In this document: positions 1-12,000 of the stretch, one piece after another
Numbering within the stretch: the stretch's first letter is position 1
How the letters are laid out: the number at the start of each line of letters is the position of its first letter
Assembly (NCBI GenBank): GCA_964615975.1
Contig: CAZTTH010000050.1
Span: forward strand, 1 to 24,046
DNA: 24,046 nucleotides
Reading direction: 5' to 3'
Origin: CAZTTH01 sp964615975
Lineage (GTDB): Bacteria > Verrucomicrobiota > Lentisphaeria > JABSQK01 > JAJFLO01
The notes under the pieces: model-generated
What the model was told of the DNA's origin: nothing
What the model saw: the letters and a program-made list of their open reading frames with translations, nothing else
Database searches by the model: none
Position numbers and translations under genes: made by a program

Positions 1-1
1 A

Positions 2-3000
2 ACGGCGGGCAAGAGCACGGCGGTGACGGCGGCCAACGGGATTGGGGTATCGAATAGCGTAGGGATAAGTGTTCGAATTACCGATGATAGTGATGGTGAT
101 GGTTTAACGGATGAATATGAAAAACTTGCGGGAACGGATCCATTCAAAACAGATTCGAATAACGATGGCACAAGCGATGCACTTGAAGATTCTGACAGTG
201 ATACCATTACCAATATTGATGAACAGAATGTTTATTTTACCCATCCTGGAAGGAAAGACACGGATGACGATGGATTCAATGATAATATTGAGATACAAAA
301 TGGCACAAGTCCCATAAATGCGTTAAGTCCGTTTATTGATCGAGTGATATGGTTGGTGGCACATGAGAATCCGAATACGCCCGATGCTTTTGTTGAATTA
401 CCCCTAAATCAGCCTCGTTTTGAATTGACTACTTTTACTTTGGAGGCTTGGGTATTTGCTACTCCTGCACATGCGTCGACCATAATCAAACGCAGTAAGG
501 ATGATACGGTTATTAATTACGAATTGGGAATTAATGCATCCAATCAAGCCTATATCAAATTCACCGATGTCGTGAATCAGGTGCAAACTGTGACAGCATC
601 CACTAACATTGAAGGTTTGATCCCTTCACACGCATGGAAACATGTGGCAGCGACATTTTCTGCAACAGAGAGATTATTAAAATTGTATGTGAATGGGGTC
701 TTAGTTGCCGAAAAACAACTTAACAGCATACCTAAGACCGGAATATCTGCTAATATTCATCGAATTGGTGAAGGATTTGATGGTTACATCGATGAAGTCA
801 GAATCTGGAATCAGGTACGAACCAGATCAGAGATAAACGATTCCCTGTATGGCCCACTAAATGGAAATGAAAATGGTTTGATTGGTTATTACCGTTTCGA
901 CGATGGTCAGAATGCGGATCTACAGGATCAGTATGGCGCGCAGGATTTTACTGTTACTTCAGCGAATGATTGGTTGACTGGATGGTCTCATGCCGGAACA
1001 TTGAAAAATGGGGCTTCATTTGTTAACTCCCCAATCAATAATCCTATAACCGGAGTTATAATCGATACGGATAATGATGGCTTGGCGGATACATGGGAGC
1101 TGAGCTATTTTGGCAATTTAAATTCTGGCGCAACTGATGATAATGATGGAGATGGACTAACCAATCTGACTGAATACCTAGCGCAGTTGAATCCGCTGAA
1201 GAGGGATAGCAATCACGATGGTATTACCGACGACCTGGAAGATACTGATGGCGATACTTTGTCAAATATTCAGGAACAATTAAATAAGACCAATCCGAAT
1301 CTAAAAGATACCGATGATGATGGGTATCAGGATAATGAAGAGTTATCGCCCTTTTTGCCGGCAGTTGCTGATTCCAATGGAGTTGGCCCGGCTTATTCTG
1401 GAGCATTGACTGCAATGTCTCCCCATATACCCCGTAGCTTAATATTGAATGGTAATAATATCCGGCTTCCCCGCGCAGATCGTTTTTCTTTTGCCGGCGC
1501 CCAAGTTGAAATTCCGGCTCCGGTTGTGACGATTATCAATCCCATAGAGGGCAGCAGTATCTCGGTTAGATTTGTAAGTGTATCCGGAATCGTCGCGGAA
1601 AATAACTCCCCGATTGCGACCATTAGGATATATCGCAATGAATTATTGCTATCGACATTGCCGGGCGGCGATAGTTTTGAACAAACCATTATTATTGGCA
1701 GCGGCGACAATCAGATTGCCGTCGAGGCAGAAGATGAAAATGGGGTACGGGGTTATGGATTCGTTAATGTGAATGGCAATTTTGCTCCCGCTGATATCAG
1801 AGTGACGCAAACCTGGGAACCAGCCGGTGATGTGGATACCTGGCTGGTGGACCCCCAATTTCGCCATATGGGTTGGATATCGTCGGGGCCGGATTTGCCT
1901 TTGTTGTTGGGTGGAATAACCAATAATCCAGGTCAGATACCCGGCTCGTTTCTGGATATAGATGATATTCCTGGGACTGGTCCTGAAAATATTACTGTGG
2001 AGCAGGGACAGGCCATCAATGGGATTTATCAGGTATGGATGAATAATTTCAGTAATGGCAATAATCCTCAGTCAAATGTTCAGGTATTAATCAAGGAAGG
2101 CACATCAGAAGAGAAAATTGTCGAATTTGGCCCCCAACCGATCACGGTCAGTGATGGGAACGGCACCAATCCAGATGCCTGGTGGCATACGACCAATATT
2201 TCCTGGCCCAGCGGTCAAATGAATCCAGCGGGACGGGTAATTCGAAGCATTGGCGATCAGGAAGTCTTGGTCATTACGGATAATTTTACTCCTGGTTTTA
2301 CCTTTGAATTCTGGGTAAATCCAGGAACAGAATCCACCAGTGGAATACTCTTTGAATACCGCAATCCAGGGAATCTACCCGCATACACATTAGGCTTAAA
2401 TGAAAACAAGCCTTATTTCCAGGTATTTATTTCCAAGGATAATTTTGATCGGTTGGAAATGAATGGAAAATTGCCGATAAATCAGTGGTCACATGTCGCT
2501 TTTGTGTATCGCAAAGATATCAATGAGATTAGGATCAATGTGAATGGTGTCAGTATCGGCAAACCGATTAATGGACTTGCTCTTAATGAGGGTGGCACCG
2601 CGATTTTAGATGTCGGGTTTGCAGAGACGAACTCCGCCATTGATGAAGTTCGGGTTTGGGGATTGGCAAGAAGTGAAAACCAGCTCGATCAATCGCGTCA
2701 TCGCTTGATCGCACTGCCCAATCAAACATTGGTCGCTTACTACCGCTTTGATGATGGCGGAGCAAGTATTCAGGATTTTGCTCAGAACAATGATTTCTTT
2801 AACCTGAAAGGATCCAAGGTACAAGTGGATGTTGTGCCACTATTGGCAGGGGGGCCGGATGATGCTGATGGGGATAAAATAGAAGACTGGTACGAAGTGC
2901 GATTTTTCGGAACAATTGCCAATTGCGATCCGGTTGCGGATCCGGATGGAGACGGTCTTAACAATCTTTATGAATTTTTTGCCAGCACCAATCCCAAGGT

Positions 3001-6000
3001 AAAAGACTCAGATGCTGATTCCGTATTTGATAATCTGGAAGACAGTATTGATAATGATGGGGTAAACAATCTTGAAGAGCAACTCCTCACCACTGATCCG
3101 CGGAGAAATGATACCGATGATGATGGCATCGATGATACCGAAGAATTGGATGCGGGAACCGATCCGGCAAATGACACGGATCCAATTGAATCCTATGCTC
3201 TGAGAGTCAATGGGAATGGATTTGTTCAGTTACCCTGGGAATCCACGCGCTTGGCATTAACCAGTTTCACGCTTGAAGCCTGGGTATATACATTGGCGGA
3301 TAATTCTGGAAACACTGTTGGTGTCAACGATGTTTCAATCATTGAACGTCAAGTCAGTCATGAGCGTTATAATTATCGCTTGGGAGTTCGTTATGATAGA
3401 GGATCTTCTTCCACAACTGCGGATGACAAATATTTACCGTTCATAGCTGTATCTCCAGCAAATGGCGGGCAAAATAATCCAAATTCAGTAAATGTCATTG
3501 TGATTGCTCCCAGTAACCAGGGGATCCCTTTGAATTATTGGACTCATTTGGCCGCGACTTATGATGCAACCAGCGGCAAAATGCAACTCTTCATTAATGG
3601 GTTAATCGTTGGAAATGAGATTGTTAAGGTTGGTCTGATGACGAATGGATTTGGCCCGGTAAGTGTACGCTTGGGTGAAGGTTTTTACGGTTACCTCGAT
3701 GAAGTTCGTATCTGGAAAAGTGCCTTGCCATCATCAATACCCTTGCTGTTAAATCATCAACCTGACCGTTCTTCAACATTGTTAATGTCTTATTTTAACT
3801 TTAATAGCAATGGGATTTATGCCCATGATAAAGTGCAAAAATTTGATCGCGATTGGGAGGAAAACTGGATTCACGCTGGACAATTCACCGGTAACGCGAT
3901 GGTTGCGACAGAGCCAATAGATGTGCCGGTAATTCGCTTAGTTGCGGATAGTGATCATGACGGAATGGATGATGCCTGGGAGGTCAGGAATTTCGGTTCT
4001 ATTAATGTATCCAATGGAACTGCGGATGCTGATAATGATGGGTTGAATGATCTTTATGAATATCTCTCAGGCACCAACCCACATAAGATTAATTCAGATA
4101 GTCCCGCCAATAATTTGACTGATTTTGAAGAGGATACTGATGGTGATGGATTGACAAATGGTCAGGAACAGGCGTTTAAAACTCATCCCAATCATAGTGA
4201 CACCGACGATGACGGTATCTCCGATACACTTGAAATTTCTGGAATTATGAGGAATTCCACTAGTGGAGATGTGTGGATGGATAATAATCGCAATGGCAGA
4301 TTTGATCAGGGAATTGATACCGTGATCAAGGATAATGGAGATGGAATTGTTGCCAATAGTGGGGGCACCGCGTTGGGGAATGTGTATTACAAAGACATTG
4401 ACAACGATTCAGTATTCGATGTTGGTGAAGCTGTATGGCTGGATGATGTGCTCCGAGATGGTAGATACAATAATGGTGAGACGATCCTGAGCAGTGTGGT
4501 TCCCAGTGTCGGTTCTGTCGGGAAGAAATTAACTCGAGCGACAAAGGGTTCGACCAGCCCTGTGCATAGTGTTGATCCACTGAATTCACGTAGTTTAAAC
4601 CTATCTCATGAGGATATTCTGGATGATGGTATTGATGTTCCTCTTGCAGATGATGAATTAACTTTACATCCTAATCATTGGACCGTTGAAACCTGGTATT
4701 ATTCAGATGCCGGCACAGCAAATCAAACAGCCATATTTGTCAAACAAATGGTAGGGGCAAATGTGGTTTTCGAATTGGGATTAAGTGATCATGTCCCGTA
4801 TTTCCGTTTTCAAACCAATACCGGTATAGAGCGGATTGTTACGGCTCAGGCGAGCTTGACCAAGGGGGCATGGACTCATATTGCCGGAGTATGGAATGGC
4901 GCCACATCCGAATTGTCGCTTGTGTTGAATGGCAATTCAATTTTTATCGTCGATTTAGGTGAAGAGGAATTAGTGTCACTGGCGCCGGTAAATGGTGCTT
5001 CCCGTTTTACTCTCGGCGGTGGGTGGAGTGAAAGTGGATTAAATCTGATTGATGAGATGCGTATTTGGACCGTATCGCGTAGTCAAGCTGATATAGATCG
5101 AGCGCGCAATGAATTAATCTCTGGATCAACTCCCGGATTATTTCGTTATTTCCGATTCGATGATGGCGGCGAATCAATCGAAGATTTCGCCCACCCAGGT
5201 TGGCAGAATGAATCTACCTATGCCTTAACAATTGAAGAGATTTCAACCGCAACATTGTTGAATTCCGATCCTGCTGTCAATCGTAAATTCTATGGCTTCG
5301 ATGATCGTGATGGAGATGGCTTATCCGATGCCTTCGAAAGCTTGTTTGGGATAAGTGAAGCACTCGCTGATACTGATGGAGATGGGTTGAATAACTTATA
5401 TGAATTTTTGGCTGGTACTGATCCCAATAATACCCGAAACGGGAATGCCGATTACCTGCTTGATTCAGATGGTGACGGTTTGAATAATGGCAGTGAACAG
5501 CAATATGGCACTTACCCGACAATTAAAGACACGGATAATGACGGCTTATCTGATGGGGAAGAAGTATTGGGTAAAAATCATGATGATAATGCGACCACAA
5601 AAATCCCCGTCAGTCGACCAAATGCCAGTACCTTTGCCAGCGATCCACTCAGTCCGTTGCAACCTGTTGCCCAGTATAGTCTGAAGTTATCTGAGTCAAC
5701 AACCAAAGATAAAGTGATTTTGCCGGATAATGCCAAATACGCGACGAGTTCATGGACCTTGGAATCATGGATATATCCTTCAGCCAGTACTCCCCATAAG
5801 AGTGGAACCATAATCAAACGACGGGTTGGCTCACATGACGGTGGTGATATCATCAACTACGAATTGGGTGTTGATCAAGTTGAAGAAAAACTCAAGCCCT
5901 ATGTGCGATTTGTCACTGCCGGTGGCAATGAGATTAAATTGGGAGGCAACAGTGATGGGTTTGCGGTTGAAATACAACGTGCAGCGTGGACTCATCTTGC

Positions 6001-9000
6001 GGCTTCATGGGAACAAACAACGTATGACTTGACCTTGTTTGTCAATGGACAGGCAGTAAGTAACAAGATCTTTGACAGTTCAGTTAACGGCAATATTAGC
6101 CAAGATAAAAACCAGCCCATATCTCCGGTGACGGGAAATGGTTCTTATGGTGGCGGTTCTACTTTTGTAGGGGCGCAATTAACTTTTGGCGATGGCTTTA
6201 TCGGGAATATCGATGAAATCAAGATCTGGAATGTGACTCGTAGTGCGGATCAAATTCAAAAACTTTTCCGATCTGTTCCAATTACTGCAACCGGTAAGCA
6301 ACCGAACCAGCGTGTTGGAGCGGGCAGTTCTATCAATGCAACTTCTATTTCGATTTCACGAGCGTTGGAGCACGAACATGTCCCCAATCAAATGATTGTT
6401 TGTTTTAATCCGCAAGTGAATGACAAGGACAAGCGTGCAATTAATCAAAGTTTGGGGGTAACAGTCAAGCGAAACAGCAGTATAAATGGCACACAACTGG
6501 TACAAATTTCAGATGGAAAATCCCTTGCGGAAAAACTGGCTGAATATCGCACTCGCGCGGATGTTGTCTTCGCCGAGCCGAATTACATAATCAAAGCCAA
6601 CGAACTTCCCAATGATCCACGATTTTCAGAACAATGGGGATTGAATAATGTCGGTCAAACTGGCGGTTCTCCGGATGCGGACATCGATGCTCCGGAAGCA
6701 TGGAGTTTTATTACTGGTTCGCCCAATGTTGTTATTGGTATCATTGATTCCGGCGCTACGCTCAATCATCCAGATTTAGTAGATAATTTATGGGTAAATC
6801 CAGGAGAGATTGCGAATAACAATATCGATGATGATGGCAACGGTTTTGTGGATGATGTCCATGGTTTTGATTTTATTAATCTTGATGGCAATCCGAATGA
6901 TGATAATCAACATGGCACTCATGTTACAGGCATCGCTGGGGCGGTCGGGAATAACGGGATTGGAGTGAGTGGAGTAAGTCAGGATGTTCAACTCATGATA
7001 TTAAAAGTACTGGATCAAAATGGTTCTGGAACCGTGGATCAGGCAATTCAGGCTGTTGAATACGCGATTCAAATGGGGGCGACACTGACGAATAACAGTT
7101 ATGGCTTCAGTGGATTTTCTCAAGCATTACAGGATGCGATTATCAAAGCCCGCGATGCGGGACAATTATTTGTTGCCGCAGCGGGTAATTCATCAGGAAA
7201 TAATGATTCGAATCCATTGTATCCGGCTTCCTTTGATCTCGATAACATCATATCGGTTGCCGCCAGCGATGACACGGATGCTTTGGCATCGTTCTCGAAT
7301 TTTGGAGCGAATACAGTTGATCTGGCCGCTCCCGGAGTTGATATCCTGAGCACCCTTCCTAATGGGGGATATGGACTGTTAAGCGGAACCTCCATGGCGA
7401 GTCCATATGTTGCCGGTGTAGCAGCGGTTGTATGGGCAGCCAATCCGCGATTGAACTATCAGCATATCCGCAATTTAATCCTTACTAATGTTGATCCGAT
7501 TGCCGCCCTTAACGGCAGGGTTGCCACGGGTGGCCGTTTGAATCTGGAGAAGTCGCTCGGACTTCAAGACCTTAATGGTTTGGTTGCTTATTTTCGTGGC
7601 GATGAAGCGAATTTTCAGGGTGGAATTATTCAGGACTTAGCTGAGCATGATGATTGGAGATTGGGAGGAGCAGGGCGATTTGCTGGAATACTGGCGGGGA
7701 CAACTGCCTTTGATGCCAATAACGTCGCCAGAGTCCCGGCAGATTCTGATGGCGATGGGTTGCCGGATTGGTATGAATCCGCATATAACTTCTCCTCGTT
7801 TGCCGCGGATGGCGATGAGGATGCGGATGGCGATGGTTTAACCAATTATTATGAGTATCTGGCGGGAACCAATCCATTGAATTTTGCCACCAATGGCTCA
7901 CAATCCGATGCGATAATTGATTCAGATCTGGATGGTATAAATAATCAAGCAGAGCAGCTCGCCGGTTCAAATCCAGGAAATAAATTCGCGGATACGGATG
8001 ATGACGGACTCTTGGATACGAGTGAACAAACGGGAGTACAACCCACGGCGGTCGACGATGCGCTTTCACCCTTTGTCTCACGGGTGTTGAAGCTCAATGG
8101 TAATGGCAGTTATTTGCATCTTCCCAATCAACCTCGTTTTGCGTTAAATCAAAGTTGGACGGTTGAGTCATGGGTGTATTTGAATCCTAATGAAACCGAT
8201 GGCGGTATCATTATCCAACGCGCCCTGGATGATAATGGCAATGGAAATTTCACCGCCATTAATTACGAACTGGGGATTAGTTCTACGCTCAATCCTTATA
8301 TACGGTTTACCAGTTCGACAAATGATGGAAAAATTGAAATAAAAGCAACTGCCGGGGTCAAATTACCCAAAGAAGTCTGGACGTTTATCGCCGGTAGTTA
8401 TAACGCCAGCAGCCGAAAATTGACAATCTACGTGAACAATCAAGCATGGAAGGAAGTTTTAACTGGCACGATCCGGCCGGCAAGTAATCAAATCAGCCAA
8501 TCCCGCGTGGTTGTTGGGGGTAATCCTTGGTTGAATGAGTCCAGTATTTATATCAATGGTCAATTGGATGATGTACGGATTTGGAATTTACCCATTGAGA
8601 GCATAGGCACTATCAATTTGTCCTTTAATGGTTTTGACAATACTCCCGGCCTGGTAGCATTTTACAATTTTAATGATGGCACCAGCAGGCAAACGGGTCA
8701 AGTACAGGATTTTGCTGCCGGATATCAACAGGATTGGAAAAATGATTGGTTTAATGCCGCGAGTTTGGTTGGGAATGCCGGCTTGATTGTGATTGCTGCC
8801 GACCCCATTGCTGATCTCGATATTGATCGTGACGATGACGGAATGCCTGATTGGTGGGAATTATTACATTTTGGCAATCTCAGTCATGATGGTTCGGGTG
8901 ATGGAGATAATGATAGTCTTGATGACCAATTTGAGTACTTGGCGGGAACCAATCCCAATTTATATGATACTGATGGTGATGGAATTGCTGATTTTGAAGA

Positions 9001-12000
9001 AGATTCCGATCTCAGTTTGGATATATTTGGGCTTTCAGGTGTCGGGATGAGCAAGGTGATATCGTCGAGCACAGTTTACCTGGCAGGAAATCCGGTGTGG
9101 ATCGATGCCAATAACAATTTAAAATTTGATCTCAATGAAGCCATTGTATCAGGTGTGCCGTTTAAGAATGAAGTCGGGGTTGCGTTGACGAATGTATATT
9201 ATTATGATGGGAATGGTGATAATTCGTTTAACCGTGGGGAACCAGTCTGGATCGATGATGGTGATATTGATCAGGAATTCGATATCAATGATACGGAAAT
9301 TGTAGGTGACGGACTCTTGGCTATCGAAGAAGCCTTGGATTTTGATACCAATCCCAGATTAAAGGATTCCGATGATGATGGTTGGGGTGATGCTCTGGAA
9401 GTTCTCTCTAAAAGAACCAATCCCAACAACAGTTTGGACCCTCTCGACAAGCGTTTAATACAATTTGAAGGGGAGGATAATGATTATGCCCATGTAAATA
9501 ACAAGTTGTTATCCATGGAAAAATTGGCAGTTGGTGTATATATCAATCCCGCATCCAACAATCCCAGCAACAAGCAGGTAATTCTCGAGAAGCGGGGTAA
9601 TCATCAACGCATTAATTATCGTCTGTTGCGGATGCCAAATAACACAATCACCTTCGAATATCAGCGTCATTTGACCAGTACATTCAGAGCGATCAATTCC
9701 GGCAGTTCACCTACTTTGGGTACTGTTCCAGCGGGAAATTGGTTTTTGATTATTGCTGAAATCGACAATCCTCAATTAACATTTCGCCTCACCATCTACC
9801 AGTTTGATCTGGAGAATAATCTGGTACAGCGAGCGCAGGTCAACCAGAGTGTTCAAGGAGTACCGGAAACCGGGAATGGTTTGTTGTATATTGGCGCCGG
9901 CAAACCTGGAGTTGAAGATGATGTTGAGCCGTTTGAAGGCCAAATCGATGAATTATCGATTTGGAGCGGTCGATTAAGCAATGAAGAAGTTTCGATGATT
10001 CAGGATTTAAAAATCAATCTGCGTACCTTGCCCATCGGTTTGGTGTCGTATTATAAATTCGACGATGGTGGATTGACCTTCGAAGATTTTGTCCAACGGA
10101 ACAATTTTGATGTGGCGGGACATTTGATCGGAAATACAATTATTAATCTTGGTACCACTCGGCCGGGCGGTGCAAATGGTACTGATATCGAAGATAGTGA
10201 TAATGACGGCTTACCGGATGAAATTGAACTCTTGATTATTAATGCTGATACCAGTGATAATCTTATAACTTTGGAGGATGTCAAGCCAAATGATGATTAC
10301 GATCAGGATGGCCTGACAAACCTGGAGGAAGTAAGGTATGATGGGAATCCTGGATACGATGAAAATAACGACATCAATCCACTCGATTTCGACAGTGATG
10401 ATGATGGAATGGCAGATGGTTTTGAAGTCCATTACCTTCTTAACCCCCTGAATAATTCCGACAAAACCGGTGATATTGATGGCGATGGTTTAACCAACTT
10501 CCAGGAATACCTGGGGCCTGATAAAGTTACTCTGCGCAGTCAAATTCAATTATCTGCGAATCCAATCATTTGGGGCGACGCAACTGACCCAACCAAAGTG
10601 GATACGGATGGAGATGGACTCAGTGACAAATTTGAATACACCAATAACCTGAATCCATCGGTAAATGACGCCAATCTAGATCCCGATAATGATGGCTTGA
10701 CAAATATTCAGGAAAGAGATCAAGGTACCAATCCTCATAATGCGGATACGGACAACGATTCACTGCCAGATGGATGGGAAGTGGCAGTTGGTCTAAACCC
10801 ACTTAGTTCATTGGGCATCAATGGTAAAAACGGTGATCCTGATAACGATGGTTTGACCAATATTAATGAATACGGATTGCGAAACACAGCTCATCCCAAT
10901 GGAACCGATCCGTTAAATCCTGACACCGATTCCGACACCCTCAAAGATGGTTTCGAATTTTACTCTCGTAATGCCCAGGGAACCTGGCTGGATCCATTTA
11001 GCGAAATTGGAATTCATGGAGGGAACGGAAACCCTGATGGTGATGACTTTACCAATTTTGAAGAACAAGAGCTGGGTACTGACCCCTGGGTTGCCAATGA
11101 TGCGATTGGCACACCAATTGGACCTAATGAGTTGGCTCCGGATGATGATGATTTGATTGCAATCGTAACCCCTAGTCCAAAAGCAGAATTAGGGAGTGCT
11201 TTGACATGTGCTCCGCAAGGCGCCTTCGACCGTCAAGGTGATGAGATTGAATATATTTTTCAATGGTATTCAGCTCCTGCTGCGACTGGGGTCACTTTCA
11301 GTAATACTAAATTTACCGCGGATGAGATTGGAGCAGAATTATCCGCAGGTAATTGGAGCATCATAGATGATGCTACAGGGGATACATTTGTACCTGAAGT
11401 TATCAAGGATTATGCGTGCGTTGTCTATGCTGAAGATGAATTCGGCAATGTCACTCGTTCAGTAGTTAGTAATAAAACAACAATTGAAGATACGGCGCTG
11501 GTTATTTCAGTAAATGCCCAGAATCCGAATGTGACCATTTCTCTTGATAGTGAAAGCAATCAATTGTTGGCAACGGTTTCACCAATAGATTCACAAGTAT
11601 GTTATGAATATCGCTGGTTCAGAAATTTTGGCGATCGCATTGGCGAAGATCTCGGAAAAAATCAACGCTCATTAAGTCTAAATGATTCAGACGTCCGTTT
11701 AACCGATGTCTGGTATTGTCGGGTGCGCGCTATTATACCTAATGATGGCATATGCGATGATGATTTGACGCCCTATGTTTTTGCCAGTGCATACACATAC
11801 AGCAATACAATTACCATTGGTGGCGGTGCCGCTAACAATCTGCCGCCCTCTGCGCCGACCGCTACCATTAGTCCAACCAGTCCACGCGCAGATTTGGATG
11901 ATATTACCTGTCTGGTCAGTGGCTCAATTGATCCAGAAGGGGATATACCGCTTTTTAATTTCCGATGGTTCGAATATAATACGACCACGAATCAATTGTC

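Larger units (their letters stand above)
80..10180 (+). repeat. Seven tandem TSP3 + LamG protein modules
   Basis: These are protein-level repeats within the giant gene. The TSP3 blocks start near bases 80, 1064, 2862, 3950, 5300, 7740 and 8818. The LamG domains lie near 340-1020, 2230-2850, 3190-3940, 4570-5270, 5670-6270 (resuming at 7571-7720), 8080-8800 and 9450-10170. Signatures shared by most LamG units are a strand of the type TLEAWVY, then INYELG, WTHLAATY, LxLYVNG, GYIDEVRIWN, and a closing GLVAYYRFDDGG followed by a W-rich tail (DWxxxWxHAG). TSP3 blocks carry phrases such as DGDGLTNxxEYLAGTNP and DTDDDGxxD. The modules have diverged in sequence, so they are old duplications and not a recent DNA-level expansion. 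Confidence 0.9.

Noticed and set aside
7120..8081. Long minus-strand frames opposite the peptidase and module 6 (107 and 151 codons)
   Set aside because: They are mirror frames of the giant gene. Their composition (His/Pro/Arg-rich) is what complementing acidic DxDxDG codons gives, and no domain is visible.
80..11140. CRISPR-like or DNA tandem repeats suggested by recurring GATGATGATGG-type words
   Set aside because: The recurrence comes from repeated Asp/Gly codons in the calcium-binding repeats. Spacing and sequence vary, with no constant repeat/spacer unit.
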